Shown: piece after piece, positions 26,660-35,864 of the stretch | How the letters are laid out: the number at the start of each line of letters is the position of its first letter | How positions within the stretch are numbered: the first letter of the stretch is position 1 | DNA from: an uncultured Collinsella sp. | Lineage (GTDB): Bacteria; Actinomycetota; Coriobacteriia; Coriobacteriales; Coriobacteriaceae | DNA: 64,000 nt | Direction of reading: 5' to 3' | Assembly: GCA_902493985.1 (NCBI GenBank) | Contig: CABURR010000001.1 | Coordinates: 1 to 64,000 of the forward strand | Notes under the pieces: model-generated | The model's database searches: none | What the model saw: only the letters and a program-made list of their open reading frames with translations | What the model was told of the DNA's origin: nothing | Translations under genes and position numbers: made by a program

Positions 26660-28627
26660 CTAGCGCAGGGACCTCAGGCCGCCGGCCTCCTTGTCGAGAA
26701 CCGTAAAGCGCACGGCATCCAGGTGTTCCAAGATGCTGATGGCGCGCTTGCGCGACACGCCCAGGGCCTCACGCAGCACGCTCGTGGTGGCTGCGCCGCC
26801 GGCTGCCTCAATGGCGGCGGCGACGAGCTCACGCGCATGGGCCTCGGCGGCGGCAGACAGGGCAACGTCGCGCTCGACCTTAACGATCGAGCGATTGAGC
26901 GAAAGCTCGCGCAGGGCACGCGTCATGGTGTCGCGATCGAGCTGCAACTGCTCGCCCACCTCGGGCAACGTCGGTGCATCGAGGCCGGCTTCGTCCAGCA
27001 AGGCAACGATACGTTCGCAGGCCTCGCGCACCACACGCGCCGCGGCGGCAGCGGAGTGCGGGTCGAACACCTCGGCGCCCTCGGAGGCACACACGCCGCG
27101 CGAGCATCCCTCGGAAATCAGGGCTGCGGCAACTGCATCGTTAGCGGCAGGCCACGCAGCATGGGCAACGGCGCCGGGCGTAAAGCCCGTCTCCTTGGGA
27201 GCCGCCGCGTGCATGGCTGACAGAGTCGCCGCCAGTGCATCCATCGCGGCATCGAGCACAACGGCGTCCGCCAAGAGGTCCGCATCACCCACGGCAAGCT
27301 TGCGAACGGAACCCTGCGACACCAACCCGCGCAGTGCGGCATCGACCTCGCCGACACCGAGATCCAAAGCCTTGGCGACATCAACCGCCGTAACCGGCAG
27401 CATCTGCAGCGCCAGCCAAGCGCCCACACCGCCCGCGATATCGCCGGACTCGAGCGCCGCAAACAGTGCGCGCTCGCCGGCAGAAAGCTCGCGCGAGCGA
27501 CGGCAGCGCGAAAGCAGCACGCGCCCGCCGCCGATGAGCATAACGGGCGAATACGACAGCACCACGGCATAATCTCCGGCACACAGCGGCAGCGGCTCCT
27601 CCAGGCGCACCTGCACGGTACGGGTCTCGCCCACCGCCATGGGGGCCTCGCCCTCCAAAAGCATGATGCGGCCGACGACCTCGGCCGTGCCAGCCATCAC
27701 ATGCACACGCGCGCCCGACTCGAGCACGCGCGGCTTGGTGCCCTCGCGGCCCAGGTAGGTGAACGTCATCATAAAGCGCAACGTCTGGCCAAAGCGGTCC
27801 GCCACGCCCAGCATCTCGCCACGGTCAAGCGCCGCGACACCGTCACCAACCAGGTTGAGCGCCACGCGCTGACCGGGCAGCGCGCGCGGCGTATCGCCAT
27901 GCACCTGAATCCCGCGCACGCGACAGACCGTACGCGACGGCAAGGCCATCAACTCGTCGCCCACCGCAACCGGCGCATCGTGCAACGTTCCCGTCACGAC
28001 GGTGCCAACGCCCTTGATCGTAAAGCAGCGGTCAATCGGCAGGCGAGGCGCGGCATCGCTCCGATCGGAACGTTCGCGGCAGGCATCCCAGCAAGCGGCA
28101 ACCTGCTCGTCGAGCGCAACCAGCAGGTTATCGATTCCCGCGCCGGTCTTGGACGACACGGGCACAATCGGCGCACCCGCAAACACGGTACCCGACAAAA
28201 AGTCATCGACATCGAGCTCGGCAAGCTCGGTCATCTCGGCATCGGCCAGGTCGCACATGGTCAGCGCGACCACCATATGCGTAACGCCCAGCAGCTCCAG
28301 CACATGCACGTGCTCGCGGGTCTGCGGCATCACGCCCTCGACGGCCGAAACCACCAGCACGGCAACGTCGATGCCTGTCGCGCCCTGCACCATGGCGCGC
28401 AAGTAATGGGCATGCCCCGGCACATCGACCAGGCCGACGATCTTGCCGCTCGGCAGCGCCAGCTCGCCAAAGCCCAGCTCCACGGTCATACCGCGACGGC
28501 GCTCAACCTCCAGACGATCGGGATTCTTGCCGGTCAACGCCTCGATCAGCGCCGACTTACCGTGGTCGACGTGGCCCGCCGTGCCAACGATAACGGGACA
28601 CTCCACCAGCGCTTGAACCTCACTCAT
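26660..28627 (-). CDS. selB: Selenocysteine-specific translation elongation factor
   Basis: 655 residues. The GTP-binding P-loop is VGTAGHVDHGKSALIEAL, followed by the DVPGHAHYLRAM switch II segment and VALTMCDLAD (in place of NKxD). EF-Tu-like beta barrels fill the middle, and the C-terminal third is made of winged-helix domains that bind SECIS RNA (ending ILEHLDAVRFTVLDKEAGGL). SelB brings Sec-tRNA to UGA codons marked by a SECIS hairpin; its targets here are fdhF and selD. It overlaps selA by 4 bases (ATGA), so the two are coupled. Confidence 0.95.
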   Translation of the reverse strand: MSEVQALVECPVIVGTAGHVDHGKSALIEALTGKNPDRLEVERRRGMTVELGFGELALPSGKIVGLVDVPGHAHYLRAMVQGATGIDVAVLVVSAVEGVMPQTREHVHVLELLGVTHMVVALTMCDLADAEMTELAELDVDDFLSGTVFAGAPIVPVSSKTGAGIDNLLVALDEQVAACWDACRERSDRSDAAPRLPIDRCFTIKGVGTVVTGTLHDAPVAVGDELMALPSRTVCRVRGIQVHGDTPRALPGQRVALNLVGDGVAALDRGEMLGVADRFGQTLRFMMTFTYLGREGTKPRVLESGARVHVMAGTAEVVGRIMLLEGEAPMAVGETRTVQVRLEEPLPLCAGDYAVVLSYSPVMLIGGGRVLLSRCRRSRELSAGERALFAALESGDIAGGVGAWLALQMLPVTAVDVAKALDLGVGEVDAALRGLVSQGSVRKLAVGDADLLADAVVLDAAMDALAATLSAMHAAAPKETGFTPGAVAHAAWPAANDAVAAALISEGCSRGVCASEGAEVFDPHSAAAAARVVREACERIVALLDEAGLDAPTLPEVGEQLQLDRDTMTRALRELSLNRSIVKVERDVALSAAAEAHARELVAAAIEAAGGAATTSVLREALGVSRKRAISILEHLDAVRFTVLDKEAGGLRSLR

Positions 28628-30081
28628 CGAGCAATCGCCTTCTTAACGCACGCGACGAGCGTCGATGCCGCCGTCTCGATATCGCGGTCGCCCACAAGCG
28701 TACGGACGTCAAACAAAATGCGGTCGTGCGAGGTGCGCGTGACGACCGGCGTGTCGAAGTCCTGGACAAGCGAGCGCTTGAGCGCGTCGACCGTCAGGCG
28801 CTCGTCAACAAGACGCACGGCAACGCACATCGTGGGCAGCTCCACGGTAGGCAGCGAGCCGCCACCGGGGGTCGACGATTCCTCGACAATCTCCAGCTCA
28901 ACGGCACACGGGCAACCAGCTTTATCGAGCCCGGCAACCATACGATCACGCAGCTTACGGGCACGTCGCTCCAAATGAGCCTGCGGCAGCGTAAGCATGC
29001 TGAGCACCGGAATATCGCGATGGGCAACATCGGCGCCATCCATGTAGATACGCAGCGTGGCCTCGAGCGCCGACAGAGCCAGTTTGCCCGGGCGCAGGGC
29101 ACGCATAAGCGGATGCGACCCGCAGGCCTGGATCAGATCGCGACGACCCATGATAATGCCCGCCTGCGCGGCACCCAGCAGCTTATCACCCGAGCATGAC
29201 ACGATATCGAGTCCCGCCGCGACCGAAGCTGGCGTGGTTTCTTCGCCTCCGCGCACCAAGATGTCGTCGGGCAACAGCGCGCCCGACCCCTGGTCTTCAT
29301 AGAACAGCAGGCCGTGCTTATGGGCCAGTGCGGCGAGCTCCTTTGAGCCCACCTCCTCGTGAAAGCCCTCGATGCGATAGTTGGAAGGATGGACCTTGAG
29401 GATCATGGCCGTATCGGGCGTGATGGCGCGCTCGTAGTCGCTCAAATGCGTGCGGTTGGTGGCACCGACCTCGACGAGTTTGGCGCCCGAAGCCGCCATG
29501 ACATCGGGGATACGGAAGCTACTGCCGATCTCGACAAGCTCGCCGCGGCTGACGATGACCTCTTTGCCTGCGGCATGGGTCGCCAGCACCAGCAGCACAG
29601 CGGCGGCGTTGTTGTTAACGACCAGCGCGTCCTCGGCACCGGTAAGCGAGCGGATGAGCTGCGCAGCGTGCTCCTTGCGCGACCCGCGCGAACAGGTGTC
29701 GACGTTGTACTCGAGCGTGCTATACCCGCGCGCAACCTCGGCCACGGCCTTTGCCGCCGACTCCGCGAGCGGGGCGCGGCCCAGGTTGGTATGGATGACC
29801 ACGCCCGTGGCGTTGACGGCAGGACGCAGGCTCGGCAGCGCGGAGCGATGCGCACGCCACTCGATGGCCGAGGCCAGCTCGCGCTTAGAGCGCGGAGTGG
29901 CACCGGCACGAATCGCGGCGCGCTCCTCGTCGAGCTCGGCCGTCACGGCAGCATGGACCACCGCGTCGCAGGTCTCCCCCGCCGCCTTCACAACCGGCCA
30001 CTCTGCGAGCAGCTCGTTGACGGAGGGAATGGCGCGCAGGCGGGCGCGCACCTCATCGGACATGTTCTGGCTATCGCTCAT
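28624..30081 (-). CDS. selA: L-seryl-tRNA(Sec) selenium transferase
   Basis: 485 residues. The PLP lysine lies in IVSCSGDKLLGAAQAGII near residue 297. The N-terminal tRNA-binding domain (RARLRAIPSVNELLAEWPV) and the segment GVVIHTNLGRAPLAESA are typical of SelA. It converts Ser-tRNA-Sec to Sec-tRNA-Sec with selenophosphate made by SelD. First gene of selA-selB-selC. A second in-frame ATG lies six codons in (MSDEVRAR). Confidence 0.96.
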   Translation of the reverse strand: MSDSQNMSDEVRARLRAIPSVNELLAEWPVVKAAGETCDAVVHAAVTAELDEERAAIRAGATPRSKRELASAIEWRAHRSALPSLRPAVNATGVVIHTNLGRAPLAESAAKAVAEVARGYSTLEYNVDTCSRGSRKEHAAQLIRSLTGAEDALVVNNNAAAVLLVLATHAAGKEVIVSRGELVEIGSSFRIPDVMAASGAKLVEVGATNRTHLSDYERAITPDTAMILKVHPSNYRIEGFHEEVGSKELAALAHKHGLLFYEDQGSGALLPDDILVRGGEETTPASVAAGLDIVSCSGDKLLGAAQAGIIMGRRDLIQACGSHPLMRALRPGKLALSALEATLRIYMDGADVAHRDIPVLSMLTLPQAHLERRARKLRDRMVAGLDKAGCPCAVELEIVEESSTPGGGSLPTVELPTMCVAVRLVDERLTVDALKRSLVQDFDTPVVTRTSHDRILFDVRTLVGDRDIETAASTLVACVKKAIAR

Positions 30082-30128
30082 GTGCGGCCTTTCAAAACCA
30101 AAGGTGAATCAATCGTTCGAACGTCAAA

Positions 30129-30157
30129 CTATCAGCCAATTCGATCGGCTGAGTCAA
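30129..30157 (-). promoter_or_regulatory. Putative promoter of the selA operon
   Basis: Minus-strand TTGACT (30152-30157), 17 bases, TGATAG (30129-30134). The spacer holds the dyad CAGCCGATCGAATTGGCTG, which may be an operator. The -35 box abuts the stop codon of the oxidoreductase gene. Confidence 0.4.
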
Positions 30158-32275
30158 TCAATCGCTATTATCCTCGCGCGCCGCGATCTTTTCCACGCGA
30201 ACGGCGTTTTCCTGGGTGAGCGCGGCGCCCGTCAACGGGTCCCAACGCAGCGGCGTATGGTCGAGCGGGCCCACGCCCAAGGCTTGAGCGCCACCGGCAT
30301 CGGCGCCAAACGAACGCCCGCCGGGGGCGGCCGACGTAAAGATGCACGCCGGATGCAGATAGGGCGTGGTCTCCACGCGTACGCGGTCGCGGCCCATGTC
30401 GCTCACCAGCTCGACGACCTCGCCGTTTGCGATACCCATGCGCTCGGCGACGTCGGCATTCATCTGCACGGCATCCAGGTCCGATCCAGCCTCGGCGGCA
30501 CCTTGGGCCGCGAGTCTGCGCGAGGTATGCGACTCAAAGGGACGGTTGCCGCTAATGAGGCGAAACATCCCCGGTCCGGGCTCCACCATGGGAGCGATCC
30601 AGTTGGGCACACGACCCATGCCGGCTCGCTCCCATATGTCGCTTGCCAGCGCAATCTTGCCGCCGGCAAGCGGAATCACCGGCTCACCCGTGCGCTTCGG
30701 CAGCGCCATGCCCGTATCGGCCCAGCCGCGCTCCTTGAGCTCGTCCAGATCAATCCCAAACGACGCCACCTGGGCAGCCGCCAGATCGTCGGACGTAAAG
30801 TCGAAGCACTCGCCAACGCCGCAGGCCGCAGCCAACCCGGCAAAGATCTCCCGCCCCGGTCTCGTGTCGTCATGTAACACGGGCAGCACGGCGTTGCGGT
30901 AGAACACGCGCGAATCGTTGGCGCCCACGACCGTCCCCACGCCGCGGTCGGCCTCCAGATACGTCACGTCGGGCAGCACGAAATCAGAAGCACGCGCCGT
31001 CTCGGACCAGCGAATATCAATCGTCACGAGCAAGTCGAGCTGCTGCAAAATACTCAACCAAGCCTGTGCATTGCCATAGCCCGCACCGGGGTTACTGGCA
31101 TAGACGATGAGCCCACGCAAATCGCCGGCAAGAATCGACTGACCGATGGTCGTGCACAGGCCGCGCACCGGATCGACCAGTGGATAGCGTTCGGACCCCA
31201 ACTTGGGCTCACGTGGCATCGACGGCGTCGCGAAACGCGCAGGGTCCAAATCGCCCAACGCAAGCGGTGTGGGCGGGTTGAGGGCACCGCCCGCGTGTCC
31301 GATGCAGCCCAGCAGCACATCGACCAAGCAGATAGCGCGCGCGGTCTGGGTGCTGTTGGCATACGCGATACCGATGCCACCATGAAAGCCCGCGTCTACC
31401 ACAGCGGCAGGCGCGGCGGCAGCCAGATCGCGCGCCGTCGAGACAATCTCCGCGGCCGGCACGTCGCACATCGACTCGGCCCACTCGGGCATCCAAACAG
31501 CAGCCGCCTGCGCCAGCTCGTCAAAACCCGTGGTATAGCGGGTCACAAAGTCGTGGTCATACAGGTCCTCGGCAATGAGCACATGCGCAATGCCCAGCAG
31601 CAAGGCCAGGTCGCAGCCTGGGCGCACACGCAGCCAGCGGTCTGCAAGCGCAGCCGAGCCGCTGCGCCGGGGGTCGACCACGATAATCTTCGCCCCGTGA
31701 CGGCGCGCATCGTTGAGCGCATCAACGGCCCCCATCGTCGACGAATCCACCAAGGAACGTCCCAAATACATGATGCAATCGGTATGTGCCAGGTCGGAGG
31801 CGGGGCTGTAGCCCAGGCTGTGCTCCCAACCGGTAAGTCGGCTTACCTCGCAGGCACCGTCGGCACCGTACACGTTAGGCGAGCCCAGTGCATGCATAAA
31901 GCGATAGGCCCAGTAGCGGTCGAACGAGGGCACGCCGAGCGTCATGCCCAGCGCGCGCGGACCATGCCCGTCAACAATCCCCCCAAGGCGTGCAGCGATC
32001 TGCGCGAACGCCTCGTCCCAAGTAATCGCATCGAACCCCGAGCCATCAGCTCGTCGGCGCATGGGGTGCAAAATCCGGTCGCGCTCGTCAAACGGCATAG
32101 ACAGGCGATGCCGCCCGCGGGCACACAGGGCTCGCGCCGCGCACGGATGCCCCGGCACCGGCAACTCGGCCACCACGCGACCATCCTCAACATGGGCCGC
32201 AAAGGCGCAATCGGCATAGCATCCCCCGCATGTGGTCACCACGGCGCGACCGTCACGCTTCACAGCAGATGCCAT
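30158..32275 (-). CDS. Molybdopterin (bis-MGD) oxidoreductase, DMSO reductase family, orphan
   Basis: 705 residues from ATG 32275 (AAGGGG nine bases upstream). The N-terminal [4Fe-4S] motif is TTCGGCYADCAF with a fourth cysteine in ALCARGRHR. GADGACEVSRLTG marks the probable Mo ligand, a cysteine and not selenocysteine. The MGD-binding regions and the C-terminal molydopterin-dinucleotide domain (LISGNRPFESHTS and MNADVAERMGIANGEVVEL) follow. No signal peptide or Tat motif is seen, so it is probably cytoplasmic. It has no adjacent iron-sulfur or membrane subunit. Substrate unknown; relatives act on formate, polysulfide or thiosulfate. Confidence 0.85.
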   Translation of the reverse strand: MASAVKRDGRAVVTTCGGCYADCAFAAHVEDGRVVAELPVPGHPCAARALCARGRHRLSMPFDERDRILHPMRRRADGSGFDAITWDEAFAQIAARLGGIVDGHGPRALGMTLGVPSFDRYWAYRFMHALGSPNVYGADGACEVSRLTGWEHSLGYSPASDLAHTDCIMYLGRSLVDSSTMGAVDALNDARRHGAKIIVVDPRRSGSAALADRWLRVRPGCDLALLLGIAHVLIAEDLYDHDFVTRYTTGFDELAQAAAVWMPEWAESMCDVPAAEIVSTARDLAAAAPAAVVDAGFHGGIGIAYANSTQTARAICLVDVLLGCIGHAGGALNPPTPLALGDLDPARFATPSMPREPKLGSERYPLVDPVRGLCTTIGQSILAGDLRGLIVYASNPGAGYGNAQAWLSILQQLDLLVTIDIRWSETARASDFVLPDVTYLEADRGVGTVVGANDSRVFYRNAVLPVLHDDTRPGREIFAGLAAACGVGECFDFTSDDLAAAQVASFGIDLDELKERGWADTGMALPKRTGEPVIPLAGGKIALASDIWERAGMGRVPNWIAPMVEPGPGMFRLISGNRPFESHTSRRLAAQGAAEAGSDLDAVQMNADVAERMGIANGEVVELVSDMGRDRVRVETTPYLHPACIFTSAAPGGRSFGADAGGAQALGVGPLDHTPLRWDPLTGAALTQENAVRVEKIAAREDNSD

Positions 32276-32338
32276 CTCGATTACCCCTTTCATCAGCCAA
32301 ACACAACAGGCCAAAAGCCCGGCAACGAGCCCCAGACC

Positions 32339-32376
32339 CAAAAAGCCTCCCGCACGGCAACGCCCCGCGGGAGGCC
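32339..32376 (-). terminator. Terminator of the formate hydrogenlyase operon
   Basis: Minus-strand GCCTCCCGC-GGGGCGTTGCC-GTGCGGGAGGC followed by TTTTTGGG, about 25 bases after the focA stop. It marks the end of the long operon and leaves the orphan oxidoreductase as a separate unit. Confidence 0.88.
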
Positions 32377-32397
32377 CAACGTCAAACAGACGGTACC

Positions 32398-33237
32398 TTA
32401 CGCCTCGGACTTCTTGGCGTAGATAAACCAGTAGCCGAACGCGACCAGAACCGCGCCGCCCACGATGTTGCCCAGCGTAGCGGCGGACAGGTTAAACGCA
32501 ATGCCCGCGGCGTTGAGTGCATCGGCGCCGGCGACGTCGGCACCATAGCCGCACGCGTGCATCACGGCACCCATGGGCAAAAAGTACATGTTGGCGACGC
32601 AGTGCTCAAAACCGCAGGCCACAAAGGCGGCGATGGGCAGCAGAATGCCCACAACCTTATCGACCACGGTCTTGCCGGCGGTACCGATCCACACGGCAAG
32701 GCACACAAAGATGTTGCACAGGATGCCGCGGAAGAAGATCGTCACCCAGTCGATCGTCACCTTGCCGGCGGCGACGCTCACCATGGAGTTGGCGACCGCC
32801 TCGCCGTTGAGCTTATAGATGCCGGCCATATACACCAAAAAGACGATGAACAGGGCACCGACAAAATTGCCGACCCAAACGACGACCCAGGCCTTGAGCA
32901 TCTGGACCAGGGTGATCTTTTTGTTCTTGAGAGCGCAGACCATAAGCGAATTGCCGGTAAACAGCTCGGCGCCACACACCAGTACCAGCACCAGGCCCAG
33001 GCAAAAGCACAGGCCGCCCACGACGCGCTGGGCACCCCAGCCGAGCGTGCTATCGCTCAAGAACACGGTAAAGAACAGGCCACCGAAGGCGATAAACGCG
33101 CCGGCGAACATTGCCAACAGAAAGGCCTTGGCGACCGGCAGGTTAGCCTTGGTCACGCCGGCGGTCTCGGTCTTGGCCTCGATCGCGGCGGGCGCCAGGC
33201 AATCGGGAGCGGGGTACTCCACCTTGGAATCTGCCAT
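32398..33237 (-). CDS. focA: Formate/nitrite transporter family channel, probable formate channel
   Basis: 279 residues from ATG 33237 (the open frame reaches 33270). Six hydrophobic segments, with the FNT signatures AMFAGAFIAFGGLFFTVFL, LVCGAELFTGNSLM and GILCNIFVCLAVWIGT, and GFEHCVANMYFLP near the pore histidine. Such pentameric channels move formate across the membrane. Its place as last gene of the formate hydrogenlyase operon supports formate as substrate. Confidence 0.92.
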   Translation of the reverse strand: MADSKVEYPAPDCLAPAAIEAKTETAGVTKANLPVAKAFLLAMFAGAFIAFGGLFFTVFLSDSTLGWGAQRVVGGLCFCLGLVLVLVCGAELFTGNSLMVCALKNKKITLVQMLKAWVVVWVGNFVGALFIVFLVYMAGIYKLNGEAVANSMVSVAAGKVTIDWVTIFFRGILCNIFVCLAVWIGTAGKTVVDKVVGILLPIAAFVACGFEHCVANMYFLPMGAVMHACGYGADVAGADALNAAGIAFNLSAATLGNIVGGAVLVAFGYWFIYAKKSEA

Positions 33238-33276
33238 GTCAATCACTTCTTTCCTAATCAGCAGGGACAAGCGCTC

Positions 33277-33780
33277 CTATTGCTCCTGCCCCAAGCGGAC
33301 AAAGTGGGAAAAGTCGTTGGCGGCCACGGCGTCGTACACGGCGTCGACGGCCTCAAAGACCTCCGGGGACATGGGGTTATAGAACTCCGTATCGCCCGGC
33401 TGAATCCCTATGAAGACGATATCTTCGCACGATTGCTCAATCTCTTCGATCAGAATCGACAAGGGAAGCGAATGCGTGGTGAACATCGACTTGCGGGCCA
33501 CGTCACGTTTGTCGAGCAAGCGGATGGCGCCAACGGGCAGCGCCATGTCGGCGGCATCGACCAAAACCAAACGCGGCGGACGCTCGCGCTTGACCTCGAT
33601 GATGTCATCCTCGGGCGTTTGCCCGCCGTCGATGGTGTACCAACCGGCGATAGGCGCGTCCTCCATCTTTTTAGAGAGCACGGGGCCGGCGGCATCGTCG
33701 GCACGCAGCACGCTTCCCGCCGTGAGCACGATACCCGCAAACGGGGCGCCGTTCACACGGCCATCCACAACGCGACCCAT
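33277..33780 (-). CDS. hycI: Hydrogenase maturation endopeptidase for the large subunit
   Basis: 167 residues, HybD/HycI peptidase family. It lacks the usual very short N-terminus but keeps LVDAADMALPVGAIRL (metal-binding Asp), FTTHSLPLSILIEEI (metal-binding His) and FIGIQPGDTEFYNPMSPEV. It is expected to clip the C-terminal tail of HyfG after the DPCYSCTDR motif once nickel is in place. It overlaps hycH by one base. Start at 33780 keeps the coupling. Confidence 0.88.
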   Translation of the reverse strand: MGRVVDGRVNGAPFAGIVLTAGSVLRADDAAGPVLSKKMEDAPIAGWYTIDGGQTPEDDIIEVKRERPPRLVLVDAADMALPVGAIRLLDKRDVARKSMFTTHSLPLSILIEEIEQSCEDIVFIGIQPGDTEFYNPMSPEVFEAVDAVYDAVAANDFSHFVRLGQEQ

Positions 33781-34361
33781 TACTGCAACCTTCCCGTCAG
33801 ATACACGCCCGACACATCGCGCACGCGCTCAACCAGATCGCGGAACTTCATCAAGAACGCGACCTGCTGGGCATGCAGGCCAAAGTCGTCATCGAACACC
33901 GAGATGCCAGCCTTGGCCGACCCGCGAAAACCGCGCTCATCGAGCAGTGTATCGCAGGCCTCGAGCAGCGACGGCACCGCCGCCTTGTCGAGCTGGCACT
34001 CGCCAAAGGAACGGATGGCCTCGAACTTGGTCTTGGCCTCCCCCTCCGGCAGCGCATCGACGAGCGAATAGAACACATCGACCGGCACCGACAGGCGCGG
34101 CTCAAAGCAGTCGAGCACGCCGGTGTGGTGGCCCACGGCGAGCGTGTAGTACAGCACGTCGCAGGCCTCCTGGGGAACGTCTTCCTCGGTCTCCACAAAC
34201 TTACGCGTGAGCTCGTAGAAGACCACCTGGTCGGGCGCGTGGTCCAGGCAGGGGTCGGCGACGCCCTCGGCGGCCTCGTCGCTTGCGCGCGAGGCATCGC
34301 CAAAAGAGCCGCCGAGCATACCGGGGCCCGCAAAGTAACCAGAGCGGTCCGTGAGCTCCAT
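33780..34361 (-). CDS. hycH: Formate hydrogenlyase maturation protein HycH
   Basis: 193 residues. VFYELTRKFVETEEDVPQEA, LYYTLAVGHHTGVLDCFEP and GEAKTKFEAIRSFGECQL are typical of HycH, which helps assemble the hydrogenase-3/4 large subunit. It follows hyfI without a gap and overlaps hycI. Mechanism of the family is poorly known; identification rests on sequence and position. Confidence 0.88.
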   Translation of the reverse strand: MELTDRSGYFAGPGMLGGSFGDASRASDEAAEGVADPCLDHAPDQVVFYELTRKFVETEEDVPQEACDVLYYTLAVGHHTGVLDCFEPRLSVPVDVFYSLVDALPEGEAKTKFEAIRSFGECQLDKAAVPSLLEACDTLLDERGFRGSAKAGISVFDDDFGLHAQQVAFLMKFRDLVERVRDVSGVYLTGRLQ

Positions 34362-35144
34362 CTAGCGACCTCCGGCTAGCACCAGATCCTGCAACGCCGA
34401 GTAGACCTCAACGCGGCGCGGATCGTCCTGCTTGTCGATGAGCAGTGCCATGGCACCGCGGATATCGCCCTTGGGCGCACCCTCGAGCGTGTCCATAAAC
34501 TCGTTGGCCAGGTCGCGGCCGTAACGGTAGCCGCTCATGGCGCGAGCCTCGCGCTCGATGGCAACGCGCAGCTTGTACGGCACGCCGGGGTGCAGGATAT
34601 CGGCCTGCTCGCCGGCGGCCTCCACCGTGGTCTCGGCATGGAGCTTTTGGTCCAGCAGACCGAGCGCCATGGCAAAGCCGTAGACGGTCTGCGCGGGGCT
34701 GGGCGGACAGCCGGGGATGTAGACATCGACCGGCAGAATCTTATCCGTGCCGCCCCAGACGCAGTAGTTGTCGTAGAAGATGCCGCCGGTGCAGCCGCAC
34801 GCGCCATAGGACACCACGATCTTGGGATCGGGTGCGGCCTCAAACGCGCGCAGGGCCGGCATGCGCATGGCACGCGTCACGGCGCCGGTGTACAGCAGCA
34901 CATCGGCGTGACGGGGCGAGGGCACGACCTTGATGCCAAAGCGCTCGACGTCAAAGACGGGCGTGATGGAACCGAAGATCTCGATCTCGCAGCCGTTGCA
35001 GCCGCCGCAGTCGACACGGTAGACGTACACCGAGCGCTTGATCTTCTTAAGAAGGGTCGCCTTGGCCTTCTCGATGCTCTCGTCGAGCTCGATCTTGGTC
35101 GGGCGGTACTGAAGCCGCTCGGGCAAAAGCGTGGGTTCGGCCAT
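34362..35144 (-). CDS. hyfI: Hydrogenase-4 small subunit HyfI (NuoB-like)
   Basis: 260 residues (E. coli HyfI is 252). The proximal [4Fe-4S] ligands are in DCGGCNGCEIEIFG, SYGACGCTGG and IPGCPPSPAQTVYG. It passes electrons between the HyfH ferredoxin and the Ni-Fe site in HyfG. It begins 2 bases after the hyfH stop and is followed without a gap by hycH. Confidence 0.95.
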   Translation of the reverse strand: MAEPTLLPERLQYRPTKIELDESIEKAKATLLKKIKRSVYVYRVDCGGCNGCEIEIFGSITPVFDVERFGIKVVPSPRHADVLLYTGAVTRAMRMPALRAFEAAPDPKIVVSYGACGCTGGIFYDNYCVWGGTDKILPVDVYIPGCPPSPAQTVYGFAMALGLLDQKLHAETTVEAAGEQADILHPGVPYKLRVAIEREARAMSGYRYGRDLANEFMDTLEGAPKGDIRGAMALLIDKQDDPRRVEVYSALQDLVLAGGR

Positions 35145-35146
35145 GG

Positions 35147-35863
35147 TTACTCCTCCTTCGTTTCAAAATCCATGATGATGCCCTCGACCGGCGCCGGACC
35201 GGCGGGAATCTCGGGCGCATCGGGGTTGAGCTCACGGTCGATATACTCCGGGTTCACGCCGTGGCCGCCCAGATACTCCATGCCGGGGCCCTGGGGCTCG
35301 CCGGACGCAAGCGTCTCGTTGGCAGCCATGCCGTGCGCGTTGCCGGTCTTTACGGCCGATGCGGCGCGCAGGGCGTCGAGCTCGCGCTTGCACTCCTGGC
35401 ACATACCGACGGTACGGGCAGCCTGCTCGGCCTCCATGCCGCCGGCCTTTTGCAGCAGGCGCTTGGCGTAGTCGATCTCCTTGTGCGGGGCAAACGGCTT
35501 ACCGCAACGCGAACAATGCTCGAGCGTGTAGACGCTTTTGCTGGTGAGGTCGTCCTTGCTCATGACGGCCAGCTCAAACTCCTCGGTGAGCTTGATGGCC
35601 TCCATGGGGCAGGCTTCCTCGCAGCGGCCGCAAAAGATGCAGCGACCGTAGTCGATCGACCAGGTGATGGTATCGGCCGCAAGGTCGGTGTCCATGCGAA
35701 TGGCATCGGCCGGGCACGCCACGCCGCAGGCACCGCAGGCGATGCAGAGCTCGGCGTTGTGCTCGGGCTTGCCGCGCATGTCCTTGTTGGTGGGGAACGG
35801 CGCAAACGGGTACTTGACCGTCGCGTCGCCGGCCTTGGCGTTGACCTTCCAAAGCTTCAGCAT
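35147..35863 (-). CDS. hyfH: Hydrogenase-4 ferredoxin-like subunit HyfH, with extended C-terminus
   Basis: 238 residues from ATG 35863 (GAGGAGG upstream), one base after the hyfG stop. Two [4Fe-4S] motifs, CIACGACGVACP and CIFCGRCEEACP, are followed by the extra pairs HCSRCGKPF and GMCQECKREL also present in HycF. The E. coli protein has about 181 residues; the extra 55 here form a proline- and glutamate-rich tail with no known motif. It links HyfA-type electron input to HyfI. Longer upstream frame to 35986 lies inside hyfG and is rejected. Confidence 0.93.
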   Translation of the reverse strand: MLKLWKVNAKAGDATVKYPFAPFPTNKDMRGKPEHNAELCIACGACGVACPADAIRMDTDLAADTITWSIDYGRCIFCGRCEEACPMEAIKLTEEFELAVMSKDDLTSKSVYTLEHCSRCGKPFAPHKEIDYAKRLLQKAGGMEAEQAARTVGMCQECKRELDALRAASAVKTGNAHGMAANETLASGEPQGPGMEYLGGHGVNPEYIDRELNPDAPEIPAGPAPVEGIIMDFETKEE

Positions 35864-35864
35864 A

